64,000 bases of DNA from JBFHRE01 sp041591895 (lineage in GTDB: Bacteria > Actinomycetota > Acidimicrobiia > Spongiisociales > ZC4RG35). The position numbers and the translations under genes are program-made. Shown here piece by piece: positions 56,825 through 64,000 of this stretch; position 1 is the stretch's first letter, and the number at the start of each line of letters is the position of its first letter. The stretch is taken from contig JBFHRE010000001.1 of the NCBI GenBank assembly GCA_041591895.1, forward strand, positions 8,160 to 72,159, in the 5' to 3' direction. The notes below the pieces were generated by a model. That model searched no databases, was not told the DNA's origin, and saw only the letters and a program-made list of their open reading frames with translations.

Positions 56825-56864
56825 TTCGGTTACGGACCGAACCGGTGAAATCGGGGATTTCGCC
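56825..56864 (+). other. two adjacent stem-loops upstream of the Tad operon
   Basis: TTCGGT (56825-56830) pairs with ACCGAA (56836-56841) around TACGG; two bases later GGTGAAATC (56844-56852) pairs with GATTTCGCC (56856-56864) around GGG, with one G-T pair. They lie in the 233-base gap between rpsA and cpaB. They may be an rpsA terminator or part of a structured 5' leader of the pilus operon; no known riboswitch consensus was recognised. Confidence 0.5.
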
Positions 56865-56980
56865 TGCGTCTGACAAGATGCTGGCGGTCGCCCCGGGCGA
56901 GCCGGTCGGGAAGGGTGAACTTGATCTGGTGGGAAGCCGCTCGTTCATTCACCGAACATCAGATGATCTAAGGAGCATTG

Positions 56981-57895
56981 ATGGGTAGGAGAGCGTTGGT
57001 CTTGGCGATCGCCCTGTTGTTGGGCGCGGTGGCGGGGTTCGCCATCTGGCGCTACCTCAGCGGCGTAGAGAGCGAGATCCGGGCGGGTCAGGAACAGATC
57101 CCGGTCTTCCGGGCGGTAGTGCCGGTCGCCGAAGGAACCACCGGCGCCGTGGTCCTGCAAGGTGGACTGGCTTCATACACTCCCGGTTTCGAGCAAAAGG
57201 AAGACTTGCCGGCGGACGCCATCAGAACCGAGGAGGAGCTGAACCAGATTCTCGGCACCCGGGTTGCCGTCGGTCCGATCTCGCAGAACGAGATCTTCGT
57301 CCAGAGCCAGTGGGTCGAGCCGAATGTTCAGCTCACGCCGCTGGTGGACCTGATCGACGAGGGCCTGGAGGCGGTCACCGTCTCACCGGACATCGTCGCC
57401 GGAGTCAACGGGTTCGTGCGCCCTGGCGACCGGGTCAACATCCTGGTGACGCTCTCCATCGCCTTCAACCTGACGGAGGTCGGGCAGACCCCCGAGTTCG
57501 GATTCCCGTCGGAGCAGCCGGCCGAGGGCGAGGAGCAGAGCACCCAAGAAGAGGTGGTTGAATACACTCGGTACGTGTTGAACCAGGTGCCGGTGATCGC
57601 AGTTGGCCGCAAGCTCGTGGCCGAGGAAGGCGAGTCCGAGCAGGTGACGGCCACCACCGTGGCCGCCGCCGGCGAGGGCACGGTCCAGGGCGACCAGGCT
57701 CCGGAGGAAGCCGTCACCTCGGTTTACACCCTTGCGCTGCCGGCGGAAGAGATCGAGCGACTGATCTTCGCCCAATCGAACGGTGCCCTCTACTTCACCC
57801 TGATCCCGGAGGACTACGTCCTCACCGAGACCAAGGGCGTCACGATCGCAACCCTGTTCGCCGGCGACCTGGTCGAGGACATCTTCGGCAACTGA
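56981..57895 (+). CDS. cpaB: Flp pilus assembly protein CpaB (RcpC)
   Basis: A 304-residue CpaB-like protein: one N-terminal membrane helix (about 4-24), then an outside SAF-like domain (about 95-150, with VTVSPDIVAGVNGFVRPGDRVNILV, the usual CpaB motif) and a Glu/Gln-rich insert before the C-terminal beta region. CpaB is thought to stabilise the outer part of the Tad machine. ATG 56981 has AAGGAG five bases upstream. First gene of the Tad operon in this window. Confidence 0.88.
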   Translation: MGRRALVLAIALLLGAVAGFAIWRYLSGVESEIRAGQEQIPVFRAVVPVAEGTTGAVVLQGGLASYTPGFEQKEDLPADAIRTEEELNQILGTRVAVGPISQNEIFVQSQWVEPNVQLTPLVDLIDEGLEAVTVSPDIVAGVNGFVRPGDRVNILVTLSIAFNLTEVGQTPEFGFPSEQPAEGEEQSTQEEVVEYTRYVLNQVPVIAVGRKLVAEEGESEQVTATTVAAAGEGTVQGDQAPEEAVTSVYTLALPAEEIERLIFAQSNGALYFTLIPEDYVLTETKGVTIATLFAGDLVEDIFGN

Positions 57896-57908
57896 CAATC
57901 GAGGAAAC

Positions 57909-59096
57909 GTGTCTCTGAGCGAGAACAACCTGCTGGTCGTCGACGACGACGACAATTTCATCGACGAGGCGAAGCGGCTGTTCGATGGTGGGCTGCCGAC
58001 CGCCCGCTCGATGGGCGACGCCCTGCAGGCGATCGAGAGCGGCAACCTGAGGATGGTGATCCTGGGTCCGAGCTACGCCAACGAAGCGGCGCTCGAGAAC
58101 GTGAAGACCCTGCGATATCAGGATCCGTCGATCATCTCACTGGTCGTGGCGGACTCGGTCACCGCCGGGTTGCTGCGGGCGGCGATGCGGGTAGGCGTCT
58201 CCGACGTGCTCGAGATGCCGTTGACCGAAGAGAAGATCGAACAGGCGATCGTCCAGTTCTCGAGCGAGGTGTTGACCGCGCCGCGAGCCGCCACGCCGGC
58301 GGCGCCGGTGGCCGCAGCCCGCACCGACGGTGAGGTCGTCACGGTGATGTCGGCCAAGGGCGGATCCGGGAAGACGGTCACGGCCACCAACCTCGCGGTG
58401 TTGTTGGCCCGAGATCCGGACACCAAGGTGGTCCTGGTTGACGCCGACCTCCAGTTCGGCGATGTCTGTCTCGTGCTCCAACTGGAGCCGAAGTTCACGG
58501 TGGTCAATGCCGCCGCAGAGCTGCACCGGCTCGACACCCAACTCATCGACTCGATCCTGGCGTCGCATCCGACCGGACTCAAGGTTCTGGCGGCGCCACT
58601 CGAGCCGGCGTTCGCCGACGACATCACGACGGCCGGCCTGCTGCAGATCATCGAACTGCTGCGGCAGATGTTCGACTATGTGGTCGTCGACACGGCGTCG
58701 TTGTTGGACGAACTCCTCCTTTCGTTGCTGGAGCGGTCTGATCAGGTGTTGATGGTGGTCGACATGGACCTTCCGTCGGTGAAGAACGCCAAGCTTGCTT
58801 TGGAGACGCTCAGGCTGCTGAAGTACCCGACTGGCAAGATCCGGTTGGTGTTGAACCGCTCGAACGCCAAGGCGCGGTTGGACGACCGGGAGATCGAAGG
58901 CGCGCTCAAATCTCAGATCTCAGCTCGGGTACCCTCTGAGGGAATCGTGGCCGCTTCGGTCAACGAGGGCCGGCCGGTGGTCGAGTCCGCTCCCAAGTCC
59001 AAGGTGGCGAAGGGATTCGAAGAGGTCCATGCACTGGTGAAGGGGTCCGGGGTGAACAGTTCACCTTCAGGCCGTGGGGTGTTCCGCCGAAACTAG
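57909..59096 (+). CDS. cpaE: CpaE/TadZ-like pilus localisation ATPase
   Basis: A 395-residue protein with an N-terminal receiver-like domain (NNLLVVDDDDNFIDEAKRLF, about 8-120; the phospho-acceptor position is not conserved) and a C-terminal MinD/ParA-type ATPase with deviant Walker A VMSAKGGSGKTVTATNLA and LVDADLQFGD. TadZ/CpaE places the pilus machine at the cell pole. GTG start at 57909, 13 bases after cpaB; cpaF follows 27 bases later with GAGAGGG upstream. Confidence 0.9.
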   Translation: MSLSENNLLVVDDDDNFIDEAKRLFDGGLPTARSMGDALQAIESGNLRMVILGPSYANEAALENVKTLRYQDPSIISLVVADSVTAGLLRAAMRVGVSDVLEMPLTEEKIEQAIVQFSSEVLTAPRAATPAAPVAAARTDGEVVTVMSAKGGSGKTVTATNLAVLLARDPDTKVVLVDADLQFGDVCLVLQLEPKFTVVNAAAELHRLDTQLIDSILASHPTGLKVLAAPLEPAFADDITTAGLLQIIELLRQMFDYVVVDTASLLDELLLSLLERSDQVLMVVDMDLPSVKNAKLALETLRLLKYPTGKIRLVLNRSNAKARLDDREIEGALKSQISARVPSEGIVAASVNEGRPVVESAPKSKVAKGFEEVHALVKGSGVNSSPSGRGVFRRN

Positions 59097-59123
59097 GCGT
59101 GAACGAATAAGAGAGGGATCACG

Positions 59124-60500
59124 ATGGCATCGTTGTCAGAACGGGTTGCAGCCGCAAAGGCCGCCGAGGTTTCGACGTTCTCAGGAGCGCGTTCTGAGGC
59201 GGTGCAGGAGCTGCGGGGACGTCTCCACTTCAAGGTGGTCGAGGAACTCGGCCCGACCCTGTACGACCGGGGGATGTCCGACGCGGAGCTCCGGCTCAGG
59301 GTCATGGAGATGCTCGAGTGGGCGGTCGACCAGGAGCAGAGTCTCCCGCTCACCGCTTCGGATCGAAAGCAACTGCTCAACGAGATCGCATCCGACGTTC
59401 TCGGATACGGTCCGATCGACCCGCTTCTCAACGACCCGGACGTGTCCGAGGTCATGGTCAACGGGCCCTATGACGTCTATGTGGAACGGGCCGGGAAGCT
59501 CGAGAAGACCGATGTGCGGTTCGTCGACCAAGTCCATCTCCGCCGGATCATCGACAAGATCGTCGGTCAGGTCGGCCGGCGCGTCGACGAGGCCACCCCG
59601 CTGGTGGATGCCCGTCTCCCGGACGGCTCCCGCGTGAATGCCATCGTCCAGCCGTTGGCGATCGGCGGACCGTTCCTCACCATTCGTAAGTTCTCTGTCG
59701 ACCCGTACACCGAGGCCGACTTGATTCGGTTCGGAACGTTCACCCAGCGGGTCGCCGACTTCCTGCGGGCGTGCGTCGTTGGTCGTCTCAACATCGTCAT
59801 CTCGGGCGGTACCGGTTCGGGTAAGACAACGACCCTCAACGTCATGTCCGGATATCTCCCGAGCGACGAGCGGATCGTGACGGTGGAGGACGCGGCCGAG
59901 CTTCAGCTCCACCAGGACCACGTTCTGTCGTTGGAGACCCGTCCGCCGAACATCGAGGGCAAGGGTGCCATCACCATTCGCGACCTCGTCAAGAACACGC
60001 TTCGTATGCGGCCCGACCGGATCGTCGTCGGCGAGTGTCGAGGTGGCGAGGCACTCGACATGCTTCAGGCCATGAACACCGGTCACGATGGGTCGCTGAC
60101 CACGATTCACGCCAACTCGCCTCGTGACACGCTGGCTCGTCTCGAAACCCTGGTGCTGATGGCCGGGTACGACCTGCCGGTCCGGGCGATCCGCGAACAA
60201 GTTGCCTCCGCCATCGACCTCATCGTCCAGGTGACCCGGCTCAAGGACGGCACCCGGCGTGTCACCCACATCACCGAGGTCGAAGGTATGGAAGGGGAGA
60301 TGATCACCCTCCAGGACATCTTCCTTTTCGACTACGGGATGGGCATGGACGAGAACGGCCGGTTCAAGGGACGTCTGAAGCCGACCGGCATCCGTCCCAG
60401 TTTCAGCGAAAAGCTTCTCGACGTGGGGATCCGTCTGCCTGCCGACCTGTTCGAGCCCGAGCCGTTCGCGCGGCGTGGGTCGGACGTCGCTGTCCGGTGA
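59124..60500 (+). CDS. cpaF: Tad pilus assembly ATPase CpaF (TadA)
   Basis: A 458-residue secretion ATPase that powers Flp pilus assembly. Walker A is VISGGTGSGKTTTLN near 230, the Asp box is VTVEDAAELQL, Walker B is DRIVVGECRGGEALDML and the His box is GSLTTIHANSP. The N-terminal domain (GPIDPLLNDPDVSEVMVNGP) is typical of the CpaF branch. The stop overlaps the GTG of the next gene. Confidence 0.94.
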   Translation: MASLSERVAAAKAAEVSTFSGARSEAVQELRGRLHFKVVEELGPTLYDRGMSDAELRLRVMEMLEWAVDQEQSLPLTASDRKQLLNEIASDVLGYGPIDPLLNDPDVSEVMVNGPYDVYVERAGKLEKTDVRFVDQVHLRRIIDKIVGQVGRRVDEATPLVDARLPDGSRVNAIVQPLAIGGPFLTIRKFSVDPYTEADLIRFGTFTQRVADFLRACVVGRLNIVISGGTGSGKTTTLNVMSGYLPSDERIVTVEDAAELQLHQDHVLSLETRPPNIEGKGAITIRDLVKNTLRMRPDRIVVGECRGGEALDMLQAMNTGHDGSLTTIHANSPRDTLARLETLVLMAGYDLPVRAIREQVASAIDLIVQVTRLKDGTRRVTHITEVEGMEGEMITLQDIFLFDYGMGMDENGRFKGRLKPTGIRPSFSEKLLDVGIRLPADLFEPEPFARRGSDVAVR

Positions 60501-62464
60501 CCATGCGTCGCACCTTTTCTCTGCTGGCCGCCGCTCTGGTGGCCCTCCTGCCGACCACTGCGGCGTTTGCCCAGACGGAGGAAACCATCGCCATCACCGA
60601 CGTCAACACCTCGCGGTACGACGACGGTGGCAAGGTGACGATGGTCGTCGAGTTCCGGAACATCGCCTCCGCGATCGACCTGTCCCAGGTCGGCGTGACC
60701 GTCAACGGTGAGGCGGTTGACGGGGTGAGCGTCGAGCGGATCGCCAACGAGGCCGTGCCGGTCGGTGTGGTTCTCCTGATCGACGCCAGCGGCTCGATGG
60801 CCCAGGGAGGCGCAATCGAGGCCGCCAAGGAGGCGGCCAAGGGTTTCGTGGACTCGAAACGGCCGGAGGACTTCATTGCCGTGGTGTCGTTTGCCGACAC
60901 GGTCACCGTGGTCTCCAACTTCTCGAATCGGGCCGACGATCTGAAGAATCGAATCGACCTGATCGAGGCCGCTGGGAGCACCGCTTTCTACGACGGTCTG
61001 ATCAAAGCTGCCTCGTTGTATGAGAACACCGAGCAGATCCAGCGGAATCTGATCGTGCTCAGCGACGGCGCCAACGACCTCGAGGGCAGCACCACCACCC
61101 TTCAGGACGCACTCGATGCCATAGAAGCGGCCGAGGTGCGCACCTTCGGCGTCGCCCTGGAGTCGAGCACCTTCAACCCGGCAGACGTTCAGGCAGTGGC
61201 AGAGGCAGGCAACGGCCTGTTCTTGTCCACCCCAGACCCCTCTGAGCTCGACACCCTCTACAGTCAGATCAGGCGGGAGCTGGGTAACACCGTGGTCGTG
61301 CGGTTCAGCTCGCCGTTGTTCGCACCCGGCGACGCCGAGTTCGGGATCACGTACGGCCAGCTGTCGGCCTCGGCGGCGGCGACGGTGCCCGGGTATGTGA
61401 CCACCACCTCCCAGGGCGCCGTACCCACCACCCCGGAGACGTTCGCCGCGCCGGAGGGCTCGACGGTCAACAACAGTCTGCCACTGCCGGGCTCGACGCT
61501 TCGGTGGTTGGCGGTCGGTGGGATCGCCGCCACGATCGGCTTGTTCGCCTTCATCCTCCTCGGGGCCATCGCGGCCGACCGGGAGGAGACGTTCGCCAAG
61601 CGGCTGTCTGCATACGGCCGGCGGGGTGGTGTCAAGGAGGAGAAGTCTTCATTCATCGAGCGGATCCCGCTGTTGGGCCGGTTCACCGCTGCCGCCGAGG
61701 AAGAGGTGCGGCGGCGAGGTCTCCTTGGAGCGGTGAACTCCACCCTGGAGCAGGGGAACATCCCGCTGTCGGCAGGAGAGGCGATCGCGGCCGGCTTCGG
61801 AATGTCTGCCGTCGTCGGCCTGGTGATCGGCATCATCACGCTCAACCCGATCGTGGGGATCGTCACCGCCGGGGTCATGGTCATGCTGGTGTTTGCGATC
61901 ATCAACTTCGTAGGGGGTCGCGAGAAGCGGAAGTTCGAAAAGCAGCTTCCCGACACCCTCACCCTGGTTTCCACTTCGCTCCGAGCGGGCTATTCGCTGC
62001 TGCAGGCGGTGGAGGCAGTCGCCCAGGAGGCCCCCGACCCGACCGCGCGGGAGTTCCAGCGGGCGATCGCCGAAGCCAGGCTGGGCGTTCCCGTGACAGA
62101 TGCTCTCAACGGGATCACCAACCGCACCCAGTCGAAGGACTTCGAGTGGGCGGTGCTCGCGATCGAGATCCAGCGGGAGGTGGGTGGAAACCTGGCCGAG
62201 GTGCTGCAGACGGTGGCCGACACCATGCTGGCTCGAAACCGGCTCAAGGGTGAGATCAAGGCGCTCACCGCGGAAGGCCGGATCTCGGCCTACGTGCTCG
62301 GCGCCCTGCCATTCGCCATGGGTGGATTCCTCTGGGCGTCGAACCGATCGTATCTTCAGCCGCTGTTCGAGGAACGGGTCGGTCAGTACGCGATCGGAGC
62401 CGGGGTCATGTTGATGGTGGCCGGCGGGTTGTGGCTGCGCAAGATCGTGAATATCGAGGTCTGA
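60497..62464 (+). CDS. fusion of a secreted vWA domain with a TadB-type platform protein
   Basis: A 655-residue protein. Residues 1-25 are a signal peptide (RRTFSLLAAALVALLPTTAA, cleavage near AFAQ). Residues about 85-290 form an extracytoplasmic vWA domain with MIDAS motif DASGS (96-100). A membrane helix near 340 (LRWLAVGGIAATIGLFAF) leads to the TadB/GspF-type domain (about 460-600; LPDTLTLVSTSLRAGYSLLQ, AIEIQREVGGNLAEVL) and the final helices. Ordinary TadB is about half this size and has no vWA part. It may sense or bind pilin or a surface ligand. GTG 60497 overlaps the cpaF stop; ATG 60503 is two codons in. Confidence 0.88.
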   Translation: MTMRRTFSLLAAALVALLPTTAAFAQTEETIAITDVNTSRYDDGGKVTMVVEFRNIASAIDLSQVGVTVNGEAVDGVSVERIANEAVPVGVVLLIDASGSMAQGGAIEAAKEAAKGFVDSKRPEDFIAVVSFADTVTVVSNFSNRADDLKNRIDLIEAAGSTAFYDGLIKAASLYENTEQIQRNLIVLSDGANDLEGSTTTLQDALDAIEAAEVRTFGVALESSTFNPADVQAVAEAGNGLFLSTPDPSELDTLYSQIRRELGNTVVVRFSSPLFAPGDAEFGITYGQLSASAAATVPGYVTTTSQGAVPTTPETFAAPEGSTVNNSLPLPGSTLRWLAVGGIAATIGLFAFILLGAIAADREETFAKRLSAYGRRGGVKEEKSSFIERIPLLGRFTAAAEEEVRRRGLLGAVNSTLEQGNIPLSAGEAIAAGFGMSAVVGLVIGIITLNPIVGIVTAGVMVMLVFAIINFVGGREKRKFEKQLPDTLTLVSTSLRAGYSLLQAVEAVAQEAPDPTAREFQRAIAEARLGVPVTDALNGITNRTQSKDFEWAVLAIEIQREVGGNLAEVLQTVADTMLARNRLKGEIKALTAEGRISAYVLGALPFAMGGFLWASNRSYLQPLFEERVGQYAIGAGVMLMVAGGLWLRKIVNIEV

Positions 62465-62465
62465 T

Positions 62466-63392
62466 ATGGGTGGCATTCTCTTTCCGGTCGTAATGGTCTT
62501 CATCGCAGTGTTCCTGCTGATCGCGTGGATCGGGTCCGCCGTGATCCGGGTCCAGAAGACCGCCCAGGACCGGCTGGCGGTTTATGGGAGGACCCCGACC
62601 ACTCGCGACGAAGAACTCGACAAACCTTTTGCCGAGCGTGTGTTTGCTCCGGTCGTCCTCTGGGCCGGGAAGTTCCTCAACCGTTTCACCCCGACTGGAT
62701 ACCTGGAGAAGATCCAGAAGAAGCTGATTCTGGCCGGATCCCCGAGCGGAGTGGATGCCCCGGCCTTCGTGGTGATCAAGGTCGTTCTTCTGCTTGTCAT
62801 GGGCGTGCTCGGCTTCATGGCTCGCGGTACTGCCGCCGGTTCCAGCCCGCTCATCCAGTTACTCGTTCTGTTTGGCACGCCGGCGTTGGGATTCTTCGGG
62901 CCCGACGCCTGGTTGGCCCGCAAGGTTGACGAGCGCTCGGCGACCATGCTCAAAGCTCTGCCGGACACACTCGACCTGTTGGTCATCAGCGTGGAGGCGG
63001 GACTCGGTTTCGACTCGGCGCTACAGCGGGTGGTGGCCACGGTGCCGGGCCCGCTGTCGGAGGAGTTCTTCCGGATGCTGCAGGAGACTCGAGTGGGCGT
63101 TGCCCGCCGCGATGCCATGCGCCACCTGATCGAGCGCACCAATGTGGATGAATTGAGATCATTCCTCTTGGCCATGATGCAGGCCGAGGCTTTCGGTGTC
63201 GCCGTCGCCCGGGTGCTCCGGGTCCAGGCCGATGAAATGCGGGTCAAGCGGCGTCAGAGGGCACAGGAGAAGGCGTTCGCCGCGCCGGTGAAGATCGTAT
63301 TCCCCCTCGTGTTCTGCATTTTCCCGTCTCTGTTCATCATCCTCCTGGGGCCGGCCGGCATCCAGATCGCTGACGCATTCTCCGGGCTATGA
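62466..63392 (+). CDS. tadC: Tad pilus platform protein TadC
   Basis: A 308-residue T2SSF-domain protein of TadC type with an N-terminal helix, a cytoplasmic GspF-like domain (LPDTLDLLVISVEAGLGFDSAL, then MMQAEAFGVAVARVLRVQADEMR) and three or more helices. With TadB it forms the inner-membrane platform on which CpaF acts. It starts one base after the tadB fusion and overlaps the next gene by four bases. Confidence 0.92.
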   Translation: MGGILFPVVMVFIAVFLLIAWIGSAVIRVQKTAQDRLAVYGRTPTTRDEELDKPFAERVFAPVVLWAGKFLNRFTPTGYLEKIQKKLILAGSPSGVDAPAFVVIKVVLLLVMGVLGFMARGTAAGSSPLIQLLVLFGTPALGFFGPDAWLARKVDERSATMLKALPDTLDLLVISVEAGLGFDSALQRVVATVPGPLSEEFFRMLQETRVGVARRDAMRHLIERTNVDELRSFLLAMMQAEAFGVAVARVLRVQADEMRVKRRQRAQEKAFAAPVKIVFPLVFCIFPSLFIILLGPAGIQIADAFSGL

Positions 63393-64000
63393 GCCCAACC
63401 GGCGTGAGCCGGCGCTGGAGCCTGTGGAGCATCGCCGTCGCATCGATCTTCCCGATCGGGGCCTTCGTCTTTCAGCGATCGATCACGGACAACTCGTTTC
63501 TCTGGCACGTTCGCGCAGGTGATGCCCAGATAGATGCGGGCGCGGTTCTGACAGTCGATCCGTTTTCTTTCACCAGAAACGGCGTCCCGTGGCGTACCCA
63601 GTCGTGGCTCGTCGAGCTCGGGTATTCATCGCTCGATGACCTCATCGGACTGTGGCAGGTCTACTGGATCGTGTTCGCCTGCTGGATGGTGTTCGTGGCC
63701 GGTGTCATCGCCATCGTGCGGCGGCAGACACGGGCCTCGGTCCAGGTCGCTCTCATCCTGGCCATGACGACGCTCGTGATAATCGGGTTCTTCAACCCAC
63801 GCCCGGTCATCTTCTCGTATGTGTTCCTGGTTCTGCTGGTTCTGGCCGATGAAAGACCACAGCTGAGGTGGACCCTTCCTTTCATCATGTGGACGTGGGC
63901 GGCGGTGCACGGCTCGTTCGCGATCGGAGGCCTGTACCTCGTACTTCAAGCGATCCGGCACCGAGACAGAGCGCGCATCCCAGCGATTGCAGCGGCGGGC
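63389..64000 (+). CDS. polytopic membrane protein, GT-C-like pattern (partial, runs off right edge)
   Basis: 204 codons are visible with no stop. After a first helix (SLWSIAVASIFPIGAFVF) comes the outside segment NSFLWHVRAGDAQI, then DPFSFTRNGVPWRTQSWLVE and a series of helices. The pattern D/N-x-x-WH-x-x-x-G, DPFSFT, PW, SWLVE is common in large membrane proteins related to GT-C glycosyltransferases, but no donor or acceptor can be named. It overlaps tadC by four bases, so it is translated with the Tad operon and might glycosylate pilin or a surface polymer (inference). Confidence 0.65.
   Translation, partial: MSPTGVSRRWSLWSIAVASIFPIGAFVFQRSITDNSFLWHVRAGDAQIDAGAVLTVDPFSFTRNGVPWRTQSWLVELGYSSLDDLIGLWQVYWIVFACWMVFVAGVIAIVRRQTRASVQVALILAMTTLVIIGFFNPRPVIFSYVFLVLLVLADERPQLRWTLPFIMWTWAAVHGSFAIGGLYLVLQAIRHRDRARIPAIAAAG

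Noticed and set aside
56806..56988. Small gene between rpsA and cpaB (60 codons from GTG)
   Set aside because: It runs through two hairpins and over the cpaB ribosome binding site and start; no ribosome binding site or motif supports it.

Overview
The window is a stretch of chromosome from a high-GC actinobacterium (Actinomycetota). The evidence is dense gene packing with ATGA/GTGA stop-start overlaps, frequent GTG and TTG starts, and an ftsZ region with sepF, a YggT-family gene and divIVA but no ftsA. The gene order ftsZ-pgeF-yggS-sepF-yggT-divIVA / ileS / dksA-like-lspA-rluD-dnaE / trp genes / polA-rpsA parallels the conserved order known from Mycobacterium and Streptomyces. The class is an inference: several oddities (murF absent from the cluster, a duplicated ThyX-like protein, trpE-ygfZ-trpCFBA) would fit a deep lineage such as Acidimicrobiia, but nothing here proves it. 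No rRNA, CRISPR array, prophage or insertion sequence was seen.

Layout. Bases 1-3927 (minus) hold the tgpA/DUF58/moxR trio, cut at the left edge. Bases 4084-6592 (plus) hold two unrecognised small genes, an HNH endonuclease and a DUF2652-SRPBCC protein. Bases 6737-22942 are one long division and cell-wall cluster: mraZ, rsmH, ftsL, ftsI, murE, mraY, murD, ftsW, murG, murC, murB, ftsQ, ftsZ, pgeF, yggS, sepF, yggT; divIVA follows with its own promoter. It is preceded by a MraZ-box promoter and contains a large RNA hairpin that buries the rsmH start codon. Bases 23840-34714 hold ileS (minus), a DUF167 gene, a DksA-like gene, lspA, rluD, pfkA (minus), a zinc-ribbon rhomboid and dnaE. Bases 34885-45862 are a patchwork of short operons: an ArsA-like ATPase pair, a tandem ThyX-like protein, an EamA transporter, a hotdog thioesterase, a purine phosphoribosyltransferase, endonuclease III, MATE and MFS transporters, ccdA, and a low-GC methyltransferase. 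Bases 45907-51627 are a trp operon with ygfZ inside it. Then come tRNA-Leu(CAA), a small coiled-coil gene, polA and rpsA. From 56981 a Tad/Flp pilus operon runs off the right edge: cpaB, cpaE, cpaF, a vWA-tadB fusion, tadC and a polytopic membrane protein.

The most interesting signals are the near-perfect hairpin (17-bp perfect base) enclosing the rsmH start codon, the tandem ThyX-like protein with both signature motifs altered, a perfect 16-bp palindrome inside the candidate divIVA promoter, a recurring leaderless promoter arrangement (TANNNT about 6-9 nt before the start codon), a family of low-complexity repeat spacers behind genes, and the secreted vWA domain fused to TadB. Most of the rest is ordinary housekeeping. 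All coordinates and motif positions were read by eye; nothing was searched against a database.
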